59,996 nucleotides of DNA, from positions 1 through 59,996 of the forward strand of contig CALVNL010000006.1 of NCBI GenBank assembly GCA_944349655.1, read 5' to 3'. The stretch comes from an uncultured Clostridia bacterium. Lineage in GTDB: Bacteria; Bacillota; Clostridia; Christensenellales; DTU072. The notes beneath the pieces were generated by a model. That model did no database searches. It saw nothing but the letters and a program-made list of their open reading frames with translations, and was not told the origin of the DNA. A program made the translations under genes and the position numbers. Shown in pieces: positions 42,432 to 51,203 of the stretch (position 1 is its first letter; each line of letters begins with the position of its first letter).

Positions 42432-43502
42432 ATGCACAACGTCATTATAAACGGAAAAAAAATATCGGCACAAGACGGTTGTCCGCTGAAAGAAATTCTG
42501 GAAAAAAACGGATTTAACTTTCCTTGCGGCGGTACGGGTAAGTGCGGCAGATGTCGTATAACAAGCCCCGACCTTGCGCCTACCGCCCTCGACGAAAGAT
42601 TTTTGTCGCCGCGGCTTCTTTCCGAAGGCGTACGCCTTGCCTGCGACAAAGTGGTAACTTCGTCTTTGACCGTTTCCTGCGAGCTTTCCGCTCCCGCAAA
42701 ACCGATAACGCCTATAAAGGAATGTTCTCTTGCGGTAAGTATCGGCGACGAAGAAATAGACGTGGGAATAGTTGGCGAAGAGCTTTGCGAAACCGTTACT
42801 TTGAAAAATCCCCTCTTTCTTCCCACTCTCGCCGAAGACTACGAAAAAAATCCTTCCTCCGCCACCAACGCGCTCCGCGCCGCCATCGGAAAAACAGGCG
42901 TGGAACTGTTCGAAAAATACGGAGCCGCCAAGGCTTCCGTCATAGCCCTCGCGGCAAAAGAAGTGTATCTTAAAATTCTTGCAGGACAAAAGTTATCCGA
43001 AACCTTCGACTACGAATGTTCTTCGGGCAGGGAAACGTTCGGTCTGCCTACCGAAAGTTTATATATCCTGCCGGGAAAAGGCGACTTTATCGGAGGGGAA
43101 ATTTTTGCCGAAAGCGTCAATCTCAAAGAAAGAAGTCTGCTTATCGATTGCGAAAAAACCGCAACATTTCTCCATATCGACGAAAAAGACAATCTCGCCG
43201 CCTTTTTCTGGAATTGCGACTACTCCGACGTGGCAGCCGAGTGTTTCCGCGCGGCGGTGAAGTTCTTTGCCGAAGACAAACCCGCTCCTTGCGTTTACCT
43301 CTGCGGTCGCTACGCCGATAAAGTCGAAGACTATCTTTCCGAGCTGCCTTTTCCCGTTATTCAGTTGGAAAAAAGCCTTTCTTCGGTGGTTTCCGCTTTG
43401 CTTTCTTTTCGTCAGAGAAGTAAACTGTCGAGAGAATGCAACGCCACGACCGTCGTCCGACTCTACGACAACGAAACGTTTCAGAAATTCCTTACCGAAT
43501 AA
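42432..43502 (+). CDS. [2Fe-2S] ferredoxin-ASKHA protein, reduced RACE-like corrinoid activator
   Basis: The start at 42432 (MHNVIING) has GGAG 6 bases upstream. In this 356-residue protein the first 80 residues are a plant-type [2Fe-2S] domain with NFPCGGTGKCGRCRI and a distal LAC. The rest resembles the activator half of RACE proteins (RamA/RACo), which reductively reactivate corrinoid enzymes. It has LPGKGDFIGGEIFA where the family has the G-[AG]-D-x-x-A block, then LLIDCEKTATFLHIDEKDNLAAFF where the family has DIGTNGE. It is much shorter than usual (about 600 residues), and the nucleotide-loop residues are lost. The cobalamin context supports the family call; activity is uncertain. Confidence 0.7.
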   Translation: MHNVIINGKKISAQDGCPLKEILEKNGFNFPCGGTGKCGRCRITSPDLAPTALDERFLSPRLLSEGVRLACDKVVTSSLTVSCELSAPAKPITPIKECSLAVSIGDEEIDVGIVGEELCETVTLKNPLFLPTLAEDYEKNPSSATNALRAAIGKTGVELFEKYGAAKASVIALAAKEVYLKILAGQKLSETFDYECSSGRETFGLPTESLYILPGKGDFIGGEIFAESVNLKERSLLIDCEKTATFLHIDEKDNLAAFFWNCDYSDVAAECFRAAVKFFAEDKPAPCVYLCGRYADKVEDYLSELPFPVIQLEKSLSSVVSALLSFRQRSKLSRECNATTVVRLYDNETFQKFLTE

Positions 43503-43525
43503 AGCTGAACCCCTTTTTCTTTTTT

Positions 43526-43551
43526 CCGCTCCGAAAGGAGTGGATTTTTTT
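43526..43551 (+). terminator. Rho-independent terminator of the B12 locus
   Basis: Stem ccgctcc/ggagtgg (one G-T pair), GAAA loop, then a T7 run, 23 bases after the stop at 43502. Confidence 0.82.
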
Positions 43552-43638
43552 GTAAATTTATTTTCTTTCGCGCCGTATAACTTCCCCTTACGGGGACAAA
43601 ATAACAATGTAAGCCGATACGGCTACAGGAGGAAAAAT

Positions 43639-43788
43639 ATGAAAAGCAGTATTGTTAAGACCGGAGAAAAACCCGGACGCGGTAAGTACAGTTGCACCAA
43701 TTGCCACACGGTAATTAAACTGGACGAGAGCGACAAAATGCCCCCTTGCCCCAAGTGCACCAACAGCGAATTTACCAGAAGTAACTAA
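43639..43788 (+). CDS. Small single zinc-ribbon protein (49 residues)
   Basis: This very small gene has a perfect AGGAGG 6 bases before the ATG. The protein contains one zinc ribbon, YSCTNCHTVIKL...PPCPKCTNSEF, with two CxxC knuckles 15 residues apart. Small proteins of this form are common and highly expressed in Clostridia but have no settled function. It is monocistronic and has a terminator 18 bases after its stop. Confidence 0.82.
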   Translation: MKSSIVKTGEKPGRGKYSCTNCHTVIKLDESDKMPPCPKCTNSEFTRSN

Positions 43789-43806
43789 TTACGGTTAACG
43801 GAAAAG

Positions 43807-43830
43807 CCCGGTCGGAAGACCGGGTTTTTT
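43807..43830 (+). terminator. Rho-independent terminator of the small zinc-ribbon gene
   Basis: Stem cccggtc/gaccggg, loop ggaa, then T6. Confidence 0.88.
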
Positions 43831-43844
43831 CGTATTCGAGTCAT

Positions 43845-43865
43845 AAAAAAGCTCCTCAGGGGAGC
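43845..43865 (-). terminator. Terminator of the VanW gene with the stop codon in its loop
   Basis: On the minus strand, GCTCC (43865-43861) pairs with GGAGC (43855-43851) and is followed by T6. The TGA stop of the VanW gene (43858-43856) begins inside the 5-base loop. Confidence 0.7.
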
Positions 43866-45061
43866 GTATCGTTTTCCTCGGCGGAAGTTTTTCTTATCAA
43901 CTTTTTCCCGTTACGGCTTTTGTAAACGTTTTTGCGTAGCTTCTCTTCCTTTACCGGCACCCCGTTTACATAAAACTCCCTGTAGCTTTCGCTTATCAGT
44001 CCGTCTTTCGCTTCGACTATTATTCGTTCCCGTTCTCCTTCCGCCCAGTCCGTTCCTTCGACGTATTCGGTGTCGTATTCGGCTTGAATCGTTTTGATTT
44101 TTTCGCTGCGCAAACGTATCTCCTCGGCAAGCGGAGCCCCGTAAACGGTGACGTAAATTCTGCTTTCCGTCGTGCGACAATACAAATATACGGCAAAATC
44201 CGAATCGTTAATCAAAACAAGATCGGTCGCCGAACTTACCATTGCGTCCAACGACGGCTCGACGTAACTTACGGGAAGAGAATGAGCCGCCGCTTGTTCG
44301 AAACCCAGCCCCGCATAAAGCCAGGCGTCGAAAAGCGTGGTGCTTACCTGACACACGCCCCCTCCCACGCCTTCGGTAAAGACCCCGTCCGAAATGACTT
44401 TTGCAGGCAGATATCCTCTCTCCGTAGTCCTTTCGCCAACCGTCAGATTAAAGGATAGCTTCTCCCCCGGTTCCACCGAAACGTTGTTCAAAGCCGCCGC
44501 GGCAAGGGAAATATTGTGTATTCTGTTTGCTCCGCTTCCTGCAAAGACGGTAAAAAATTCCGCTCGTTTAACGGTATTTTTTTTCAGCTCTTCCATAGTG
44601 TTTCGAGGAGGTATCGTTTGAGTTTTTAAGGTAAAAATTTCTCCTTTTCCGAACCCGACAAACACTTCTTCATACAGTTTTTCTCTGTCGGTAAGTCGTC
44701 CGTCTTTTCCTTCGAAATAAGTAAATACTCCGTCCTTTATCTCCGCTCTCGGCTCGACGCTCTCCTCGTCAAGCCCGTCGGCAAGAATATTTACGTCGTT
44801 ATATAAATCCTCGTTAAGGCTTCTTAACGCTTCTCCGTAGTTGCCCGAAAACTCTTTTTCACAATATTTCCTTCTGTCGTTACGGTGCAGAAAAAATATC
44901 TTGGTTAAGGTTTTGAAGTCGGGAGAATAACTTGCGGAAAGCAGCCGTTCCTCTCCGTATTCTATCGTTACGTTCCTATCCTTTTTTGCGGCGGAACCCG
45001 CTATCGATACCGCCGAAAGCAAAACTATTACGACGATAAAAATTTTGAAAATTTTTTTCAT
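43856..45061 (-). CDS. VanW family cell-envelope protein
   Basis: The 401-residue protein has an N-terminal signal or anchor helix (about residues 4-24), then a domain like the PG_binding_4 part of YoaR. The VanW core follows: HNISLAAAALNNVSVEPGEKLSFN, RGYLPAKVISDGVFTEGVGGGVCQVSTTLF and PVSYVEPSLDAMVSS. The last 80 residues have G5-like strand pattern. VanW-type proteins act at the cell wall, but their reaction is unknown; despite the name, nothing here indicates vancomycin resistance. It is transcribed alone and divergently from the DUF1508 gene. Confidence 0.88.
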   Translation of the reverse strand: MKKIFKIFIVVIVLLSAVSIAGSAAKKDRNVTIEYGEERLLSASYSPDFKTLTKIFFLHRNDRRKYCEKEFSGNYGEALRSLNEDLYNDVNILADGLDEESVEPRAEIKDGVFTYFEGKDGRLTDREKLYEEVFVGFGKGEIFTLKTQTIPPRNTMEELKKNTVKRAEFFTVFAGSGANRIHNISLAAAALNNVSVEPGEKLSFNLTVGERTTERGYLPAKVISDGVFTEGVGGGVCQVSTTLFDAWLYAGLGFEQAAAHSLPVSYVEPSLDAMVSSATDLVLINDSDFAVYLYCRTTESRIYVTVYGAPLAEEIRLRSEKIKTIQAEYDTEYVEGTDWAEGERERIIVEAKDGLISESYREFYVNGVPVKEEKLRKNVYKSRNGKKLIRKTSAEENDTLP

Positions 45062-45133
45062 AATGCCACCTTCTTTAGTATGAAACCGCCTCTTTTGCTT
45101 ATTCGCAAAATTTATCCGAAAAATCGTTTACGG

Positions 45134-45162
45134 TTGACTTAAAAGAAAATTTGATTTAATAT
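45134..45162 (+). promoter_or_regulatory. Promoter of the DUF1508 protein gene
   Basis: TTGACT (45134-45139), 17 bases, TAATAT (45157-45162). A better -10 (TATAAT at 45163-45168) would need a 23-base spacer. It lies in the divergent gap with the VanW gene. Confidence 0.55.
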
Positions 45163-45197
45163 TATAATAATAGTTTTATCAGGGAGCATATTTGCGT

Positions 45198-46850
45198 ATG
45201 AATGCCATTAAAGATTTTTTAACCAAGGAAACGGCCATAACCGACAGTTTTTCCGTACAGACCTGGATGTTCATAGCCCTCGCCGTAGCGGTGGTGCTTC
45301 TGGTTCTTATTGTGGTAAGCGCAATAAAAAACAGTAAAAAATCCGACAACAAGTCCGAAGGAGCGGTTTCGGAAAACAAAGAGGAACTCTATATCCCCGC
45401 TGACGACGAGGTTTCGACGGAGCAAAGTTCTCCCGTCGACGCGTCGGAAGAAACCGTCTCGGAAGAAGCCGAAAGCGAAAATATAAATGCCGAAAATGCG
45501 TCAAACGAAGGAAAAAATATCGACTTCGAAGAAGAATCGCAACCCGAAACCGTGCCCGAAACAATGCCCGTCGCACAGGAAAGCGAGGACTCTGCCTTAA
45601 TCGCCGAAAAGGACGCAACGGAAGAAAAAGAAGAAGTTACGCAAAAGACCGCAGAACCCGTCGAAAAGACTCAGGACGCAGTCGCCGAAGAAAAAACCGA
45701 ACCCGCAGTCGCCGAAGAAAAAACCGAACCCGCGGCTGCAGAAGAAAAAACCGAACCCGCGGCCGCCGAGGAAAAATCCGAACCTGCATTCGTCGAGGAA
45801 AGAACCGTACCTGCGCCTGTTGCCGCAAAGAAAAAGAAAGCGGCGTCCGTGGAAAAAGCCGCCGACAAAACCGAGGACAAGACCGAAACCGTCCCCGAAA
45901 GCGCTTCGGCAGAAGTTGCCGCCGAAATAACCGAGGAGGAAGTTTCCGACACGGCAAAAGGAAAAGAGGAAAACAAAGAAGATACTCCGAAAAAAGAAAA
46001 AAGCGAGGAAGAAGCAATGAAACTTACCAAGAAAAAAGAAACCAAACCCGAACCCAAAACCAAGGCTAAAAACGCCAAAATTGTAAAGGAAGAGGAAAAG
46101 AAAGTTGCCGTAGGTAAATTCGAAATTTGCAACTCCGTGGGCGGATACCGTTATATGTTGCTCGCCAACAACGGGCAGCTTCTCTACGAAAGCCGCGATT
46201 ACAAATCCGCAGACGGTTGCAAGGAAGCCGTCGGTAAATTCGTGAACGCCGTGGAAAAAGGAGAGTTCAAGGTACGCGCCGACAAGTTCGGGCTTTACAA
46301 ATTCAATCTTAAAAGCCCCACCAGCAGTAACGTAATCTACGTAGGCGAGTCCTACACCACCAAGAAAGCCTGCCTGAGCGTAGTGGAAAGCGTGAAGCGT
46401 TTCGCTTCCGTTTCTCCCGTAGTGGACATTACCGAAGCCGACTACGTAGCCGACGCCGAAATTTTCGACATTCCCGAAGATATCCGCAAAGCCGTGGAGA
46501 GCGGAACGGGTGCCGTAGGCAGATGGGAAATCGCCCTCTCCGAACCCGAAAACGAGAAGTCCCCTTACGTTTATCTTTTGTTTGCCAACAACGGTCAGCT
46601 CCTCTACGAAAGCCGCGAATACAAGACCGAGGACAGTTGCAGAAGCGGTATCGACACCTTTGTAAAAACCCTTAACGAAGGCGTATTCATCATCGACAAA
46701 GACAAATTCGGCAGGTTCAAGTTCATTCTGCGCAGCCGCAGAGCGGGCAGCCAGGTGGAATACGTGGGTCAGAACTATCAGGACAGACCGTCCTGCATAA
46801 ACAGCGCGATAAGCGTTTTCAAGTTCGGACTCCTCACCAAAGCCGAATAA
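45198..46850 (+). CDS. Membrane-anchored protein with acidic repeat stalk and DUF1508 domains
   Basis: The 550-residue protein has one membrane helix (about residues 22-42), then about 250 residues rich in Glu, Ala, Pro and Lys. The C-terminal half holds two DUF1508 (YegP-like) modules of two units each, recognisable by GKFEICNSVGGYRYMLLANNGQLLYESRDYKSADGC-type strands and the repeat YVYLLFANNGQLLYESREYK. The stalk includes five 27-base repeats. The ATG at 45198 is 11 bases from GGAG; a TTG at 45192 has better spacing and adds two codons. DUF1508 function is poorly known. A T7 terminator follows. Confidence 0.83.
   Translation: MNAIKDFLTKETAITDSFSVQTWMFIALAVAVVLLVLIVVSAIKNSKKSDNKSEGAVSENKEELYIPADDEVSTEQSSPVDASEETVSEEAESENINAENASNEGKNIDFEEESQPETVPETMPVAQESEDSALIAEKDATEEKEEVTQKTAEPVEKTQDAVAEEKTEPAVAEEKTEPAAAEEKTEPAAAEEKSEPAFVEERTVPAPVAAKKKKAASVEKAADKTEDKTETVPESASAEVAAEITEEEVSDTAKGKEENKEDTPKKEKSEEEAMKLTKKKETKPEPKTKAKNAKIVKEEEKKVAVGKFEICNSVGGYRYMLLANNGQLLYESRDYKSADGCKEAVGKFVNAVEKGEFKVRADKFGLYKFNLKSPTSSNVIYVGESYTTKKACLSVVESVKRFASVSPVVDITEADYVADAEIFDIPEDIRKAVESGTGAVGRWEIALSEPENEKSPYVYLLFANNGQLLYESREYKTEDSCRSGIDTFVKTLNEGVFIIDKDKFGRFKFILRSRRAGSQVEYVGQNYQDRPSCINSAISVFKFGLLTKAE
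45681..45815 (+). repeat. Five 27-bp in-frame tandem repeats
   Basis: Units begin at 45681, 45708, 45735, 45762 and 45789. Each encodes a nine-residue phrase close to VAEEKTEPA. The first two are nearly identical and later ones diverge, as in an expandable coding repeat. Confidence 0.88.
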
Positions 46851-46871
46851 AATAAAAACTCTGTTTTTACG

Positions 46872-46897
46872 GCGCGCCGCAAGGCGCGCTTTTTTTC
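46872..46897 (+). terminator. Rho-independent terminator of the DUF1508 gene
   Basis: Stem gcgcgcc/ggcgcgc, loop gcaa, then T8. Confidence 0.9.
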
Positions 46898-46940
46898 GAC
46901 AAAACCGTCCCTTCCTTTCCGTCGTTACCCTAAAATACTG

Positions 46941-46969
46941 TTGTAAAAGTTTACTATTTAGTTTATAAT
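46941..46969 (+). promoter_or_regulatory. Sigma-A promoter of the M16-ftsK-rimO-cinA-recA operon
   Basis: TTGTAA (46941-46946), 17 bases, TATAAT (46964-46969), 39 bases before the ATG at 47009. No other promoter or terminator was seen before 54215. Confidence 0.8.
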
Positions 46970-47008
46970 AATAAAATAGCGGTACGACCGCTTTACGGAG
47001 ATATATTT

Positions 47009-48274
47009 ATGGCGGAAATCATAAGACTCGACAACGGATTGAGAATATTCTACAAACACCACCCTTCCAGCAAAGCGTTTGCTTTGGGCGTTTTCGTGGG
47101 GGCGGGCAGCGCGTACGAAACTCCCTCCGAAGGCGGTATAGCCCATTTCATCGAACATATGGTTTTCAAAGGCACGACCACCCGTTCGGCTTTCGATATA
47201 GCCAACGAAGCCGACAGCTGCGGTATTACCATGAACGCTTACACCAGCCGTTTCTTTACCGCTTTCTATACCATAGGTCTTGCCGAATACGCCGATAAAT
47301 GCGCCTCTCTCCTTTCGGACATTTATTTTAACCCCACCTACACCGAAGACAACATTCTCAAGGAAAAAGGCGTGGTGTGCGAGGAAATCAATATGTACGA
47401 AGACGACGGAGAGGACGTCTGTCTGGAAAACCTGATCAAAACCCATTACGGACTTACCCCCCTCAGCCGACCCATTCTCGGCACGGCAAAAAGCGTCAAA
47501 AGTTTGGATGCGGACAAAATCAGAGCTTTCACCGCCAAATTTTACCGTCCCGAAAACACCTGCGTGGCGGTAGTGGGCGACATTTCTTCCGCCGACGCCG
47601 TGGCTTTAACGGAAAAATACTTCCGTTTCCCCGTTTGCGAAACCCCCTTCGTACGTCCCGTGGTGCCGACTTTTGAGCCGCAGGCTTCTTTCCGTAAGAA
47701 AATCAAATCCGTAGAACAGTCCTGCGTGGGAATCTCCTTCCCTTCATTCCCCTACAACCATCCGCTTAAGTACGTTCCGTCGATAATTTCAAACGTTCTC
47801 GGAGGCGGAATGAGCAGTCGTCTTTTCCAGGAGATTCGCGAAAAGGCAGGGTTGGTCTATGAAATTTACGCCACCAACAACCAGTACTCCGACAACGCGT
47901 ATTTCGTTATATATTTCGCTACCGCCCCCTCTCAGGTGACCACCGCTTTGACCAAAACGAGGGACTGCCTGAAAAAAGTCCTCGCAGAAGGGATCACCGA
48001 AGCCGAATTCGACAAAGCCTTGGCTCAGCTGAAAACCGGCGTTGCTCTCGGCAGCGAAAGCGCCTCGGAAATTATGAGAATGGGCGGAAAATTCGCCCTC
48101 TCCGACGAAGTCGTCACTCACGAAACGCTATTGGAGGAATTTTCCCGTCTCGACTGTGCGACGGTGAACGGAGCTTTGAAAGAAATACTCGATTTTTCCA
48201 AGGCGTCTTTAAGTTACGTCGGAAAGAAAAATCCCGACGATCTGTTCTCTTTGTTTAAGGAAGGCTCGTTATGA
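47009..48274 (+). CDS. M16 family zinc metallopeptidase
   Basis: The 421-residue protein has the inverted zinc motif HFIEH (HxxEH, near residue 50) and the third ligand in the downstream Glu of VVCEEINMYEDD. The substrate-binding region FRKKIKSVEQSCVGISFPSF and GGGMSSRLFQEIREKAGLVYEIYA completes the M16B pattern of a processing-peptidase-like, two-half enzyme. It is probably cytoplasmic because no signal peptide is present. It heads the recA operon and overlaps ftsK by 4 bases (ATGA). The substrate is unknown. Confidence 0.92.
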   Translation: MAEIIRLDNGLRIFYKHHPSSKAFALGVFVGAGSAYETPSEGGIAHFIEHMVFKGTTTRSAFDIANEADSCGITMNAYTSRFFTAFYTIGLAEYADKCASLLSDIYFNPTYTEDNILKEKGVVCEEINMYEDDGEDVCLENLIKTHYGLTPLSRPILGTAKSVKSLDADKIRAFTAKFYRPENTCVAVVGDISSADAVALTEKYFRFPVCETPFVRPVVPTFEPQASFRKKIKSVEQSCVGISFPSFPYNHPLKYVPSIISNVLGGGMSSRLFQEIREKAGLVYEIYATNNQYSDNAYFVIYFATAPSQVTTALTKTRDCLKKVLAEGITEAEFDKALAQLKTGVALGSESASEIMRMGGKFALSDEVVTHETLLEEFSRLDCATVNGALKEILDFSKASLSYVGKKNPDDLFSLFKEGSL

Positions 48275-51174
48275 AAAATTTTATAAAAAACAATAAACTT
48301 TCCACCGCTTTGGCGGCGGTTCTGGTAATATTCACTATCCTTTTATGTATTCCCGCTACCATAAAAATTTTTGCCGGCGTATTCGGATACATAGTTTACC
48401 TTTACCTTGCGCTGGGGTACGTCGCCCTGGTTCTCCGCATTAAAAAAATCCGTCTTAACGTCACTAAACCGAGATTTGTGCTGTTTTTACTGACCTTTAT
48501 TTTCGCGGTGCTTACCCTGCACGTCGGTATCGGCGGCAAAACCCTCGTGGAAGGCGGTTTCGGTTCCTATGTCGGCGGCTCTTACGATACCGCCACCGTA
48601 GGCGGCGTTCTGTTCAGTCTTATAAGCCTGCCCGTGGTTCTGCCCTGCAAATACGTGGCGTCGGTGGTTATTTTCTTCGTACTTACCGCTTTATGCGGTT
48701 TTCTGATAATTTTCCCCTATGTTTTCGAACGGACTTCCCGCAGAACTAAAACGCCCGTCCGTATCGAAAGAGAGGAAGGCGGCGAGACGGAATCGCTTCC
48801 CGTACATACTTTACCCGAAGAAAAAGACGAATTTTCTCCCCCCGAAAAGGAAAAAACTCTCGAGGTTTTCCCCGAACCGGAACCCTTGCCCGAACCGGAA
48901 GACAAAAGAGCGGCGGCAAGACGGCTTCTGTTCGGAACAGACGAAGTCCGAAAGCCCACTTTCAACAACGTCAAGCCGAAAGCTTCCTTCGAGCCGAAAC
49001 CCTCCTACGAAAATCCTCTCAGGGAAAAAAGCGATAAAAATCCTTTCGACCTGACTTCGGGGCTGGGTTCGTATTTCAATCCTCCGCCCGCCGAAACTTA
49101 CACCAACGAACACAGGGAAGAAACCAGGAAAAAAGCCAGAGAAGTGCTGTTCGGACAAAGGGAAAATCCCGTTGCTCAAAACTTTTCCGCTACGGAAATG
49201 TCTCGGGAAAGCGAACCGACTTTGGGTGAAACTTTGGATTCTTCTATGAAAGTCAATCCCTATTTCCCCTCTTCCACGCTTTACGAAACTCCTGAAAAAG
49301 AAGATATCGAAGAGGAAAAAGCTCCTTTTTCGCCTTATATTCCCACCCCTGTCGCGGAGACGTACGCCAAACCTACCGTTTCCGAAACGGATAAAAAATT
49401 CGCCGAACCCGACGATTTTCCCACCGTCTCAAACGACTCTTTCGTCGCGGCAGTGCGTTCTTCCGCCGCTCTCGACGGACCCGCTCCGCTTCAATGCGAC
49501 GAACCCGTAACGCCCGCGCCCGAACCTGCGTTCGAACAACCCAAACCTGTTTTCGAACAACCCAAACCGACCGTCCCCGAACCTAAAAAGGTTGCGGAAC
49601 CCGTCGTTGCGGAGGATATTAAACCCGAAGAACCCAAAAAAGCGGAGATTAAACCGCCCAAGGTAATAAAACCTTACGTTGCGCCGAAAATAACCTCTTT
49701 CGTGGACCACGTGGAACCGAAGTTCTCTCCCTATGTGGAAAACTACGCAGAGCTGAAGGAAGTTTTCGAAGTCAAACTCAAAAACTTCAACATAGACGTC
49801 ACCCTTATCGACGTCGTAAAGGGACCGACGATAACGTTCTGTATTCTCGACCTCAGCGAAAAATGCCCCATAAGCAAAGTTTTCGCCATAAAACAGGATA
49901 TTTCCCGTCTGCTTAAGACAGGCACTACGGGAGATATAAACATCGTGCCGAAAATTCCGAACAGTTCCTATTTCGGGATAGAAATTCCCAACGCCGTCAA
50001 GGGTATAGTCAGTTTCAAGGAAGTACTTGCAAGCCCCGATTACGCCAACGCAAAAGGCGACCTCGTTCTTGCTTTAGGCAAGACCAACGCAGGCAAAATG
50101 GTCATCGACGACCTTGCCGATATGCCCCACGCCTTGATAGCGGGCAGTACGGGCAGCGGTAAAAGCGTTTGCATAAACGCAATTTTGGCAAGTTTATTAT
50201 ACCGCTACTCCCCGGAGGAACTCAAACTTATCCTAATCGACTTGAAAATCGTGGAAATGGCAAACTTCGCCGGACTTCCTCATATGCTCTTTAAGAATCC
50301 TCTTAACGAAATTCCCGAAGTCATAAACGCCCTTAAATGGCTGAAAGAGGAGACCTTCCGCAGGTTCAATACCTTCAAGCCTCTGCACGTTCGCAACATT
50401 AAGGAGTATAACGCCAAAGTGGACAAGTCCGAACGTATGCCGAGGATAGTCATTATCATAGACGAAGCCAGCGAACTGATGACCGATCCCAACGGCCGCA
50501 AAACCTTGGAAAGCACTTTGTCCAGTCTGGCAAGAGTAGCCCGTGCGGCGGGCGTACATATGATATTCGCTACGCAGAACCCGGTCAAGGAAGTCATTAC
50601 CAACGAAATTCAGAACAACCTCAACACCAAAATAGCTTTCGCCGTAGGCGACTACGTCCACAGTATGGTCATATTCAAAGCTCCGGGCGCCGAAAAACTC
50701 TTAGGAAAGGGCGATATGATCATCAAGAAGGGCAGCATAATGCAAAGAGCGCAATGCGCATACGTTTCCACCGACGAGATCGAAGATATGGTGGACTACA
50801 TCAAGCAAAACAACGATATCGACTTCGACGACGATATGATAGACCGTATTCTGCACGGCAGCAAGGAAGAAATCACCCCCGCTCCCGAAGTCAAGCCTAC
50901 GGCTTCTCTCCCCGAAAAGAAAGACTTCGACAACGACGAAAACTTCCAGCTTCTCGTAAAAGAAGCGTTACGAATTTTCGTGGAGACCGAAAAGGTTTCG
51001 GGAACGTATATCCAAAGACGTTTTTCCAAAGGTTACAACACCATCGCAAACGTCATGGACTACCTGGAAGAAAAAGGCTACATCAGCGCCCAGGTCAACA
51101 ACAAACGGCGACTGCTGATAACCAAAGAAGAATTCTATAACCTCTACCCCGACGAAAAACCCGAGGTCGAATAA
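48271..51174 (+). CDS. ftsK: DNA translocase FtsK/SpoIIIE
   Basis: The protein pumps chromosomal DNA through the closing septum. The 967-residue product has four to five N-terminal membrane helices (residues 1-155), then a Pro/Glu-rich linker of about 340 residues. The FtsK alpha/beta motor follows, with Walker A GSTGSGKSVC (near residue 626) and Walker B RIVIIIDEASELM. A C-terminal gamma winged helix (VSGTYIQRRFSKGYNTIANVMDYLEEKGYIS) reads polarity sequences. The linker carries two copies of a short motif, ARRLLFG and AREVLFG, and FEQPKP repeats. It overlaps the M16 gene and is 29 bases before rimO. Confidence 0.95.
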   Translation: MKNFIKNNKLSTALAAVLVIFTILLCIPATIKIFAGVFGYIVYLYLALGYVALVLRIKKIRLNVTKPRFVLFLLTFIFAVLTLHVGIGGKTLVEGGFGSYVGGSYDTATVGGVLFSLISLPVVLPCKYVASVVIFFVLTALCGFLIIFPYVFERTSRRTKTPVRIEREEGGETESLPVHTLPEEKDEFSPPEKEKTLEVFPEPEPLPEPEDKRAAARRLLFGTDEVRKPTFNNVKPKASFEPKPSYENPLREKSDKNPFDLTSGLGSYFNPPPAETYTNEHREETRKKAREVLFGQRENPVAQNFSATEMSRESEPTLGETLDSSMKVNPYFPSSTLYETPEKEDIEEEKAPFSPYIPTPVAETYAKPTVSETDKKFAEPDDFPTVSNDSFVAAVRSSAALDGPAPLQCDEPVTPAPEPAFEQPKPVFEQPKPTVPEPKKVAEPVVAEDIKPEEPKKAEIKPPKVIKPYVAPKITSFVDHVEPKFSPYVENYAELKEVFEVKLKNFNIDVTLIDVVKGPTITFCILDLSEKCPISKVFAIKQDISRLLKTGTTGDINIVPKIPNSSYFGIEIPNAVKGIVSFKEVLASPDYANAKGDLVLALGKTNAGKMVIDDLADMPHALIAGSTGSGKSVCINAILASLLYRYSPEELKLILIDLKIVEMANFAGLPHMLFKNPLNEIPEVINALKWLKEETFRRFNTFKPLHVRNIKEYNAKVDKSERMPRIVIIIDEASELMTDPNGRKTLESTLSSLARVARAAGVHMIFATQNPVKEVITNEIQNNLNTKIAFAVGDYVHSMVIFKAPGAEKLLGKGDMIIKKGSIMQRAQCAYVSTDEIEDMVDYIKQNNDIDFDDDMIDRILHGSKEEITPAPEVKPTASLPEKKDFDNDENFQLLVKEALRIFVETEKVSGTYIQRRFSKGYNTIANVMDYLEEKGYISAQVNNKRRLLITKEEFYNLYPDEKPEVE

Positions 51175-51203
51175 CATTTTAATTTACTGCGGAGAAATTG
51201 CCG

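Noticed and set aside
43550-43581. Third terminator-loop promoter, before the small zinc-ribbon gene
   Set aside because: TTGTAA overlaps the end of the T tract, but the nearest -10 (TATAAC) is 20 bases away, and the -35 is not in the loop.
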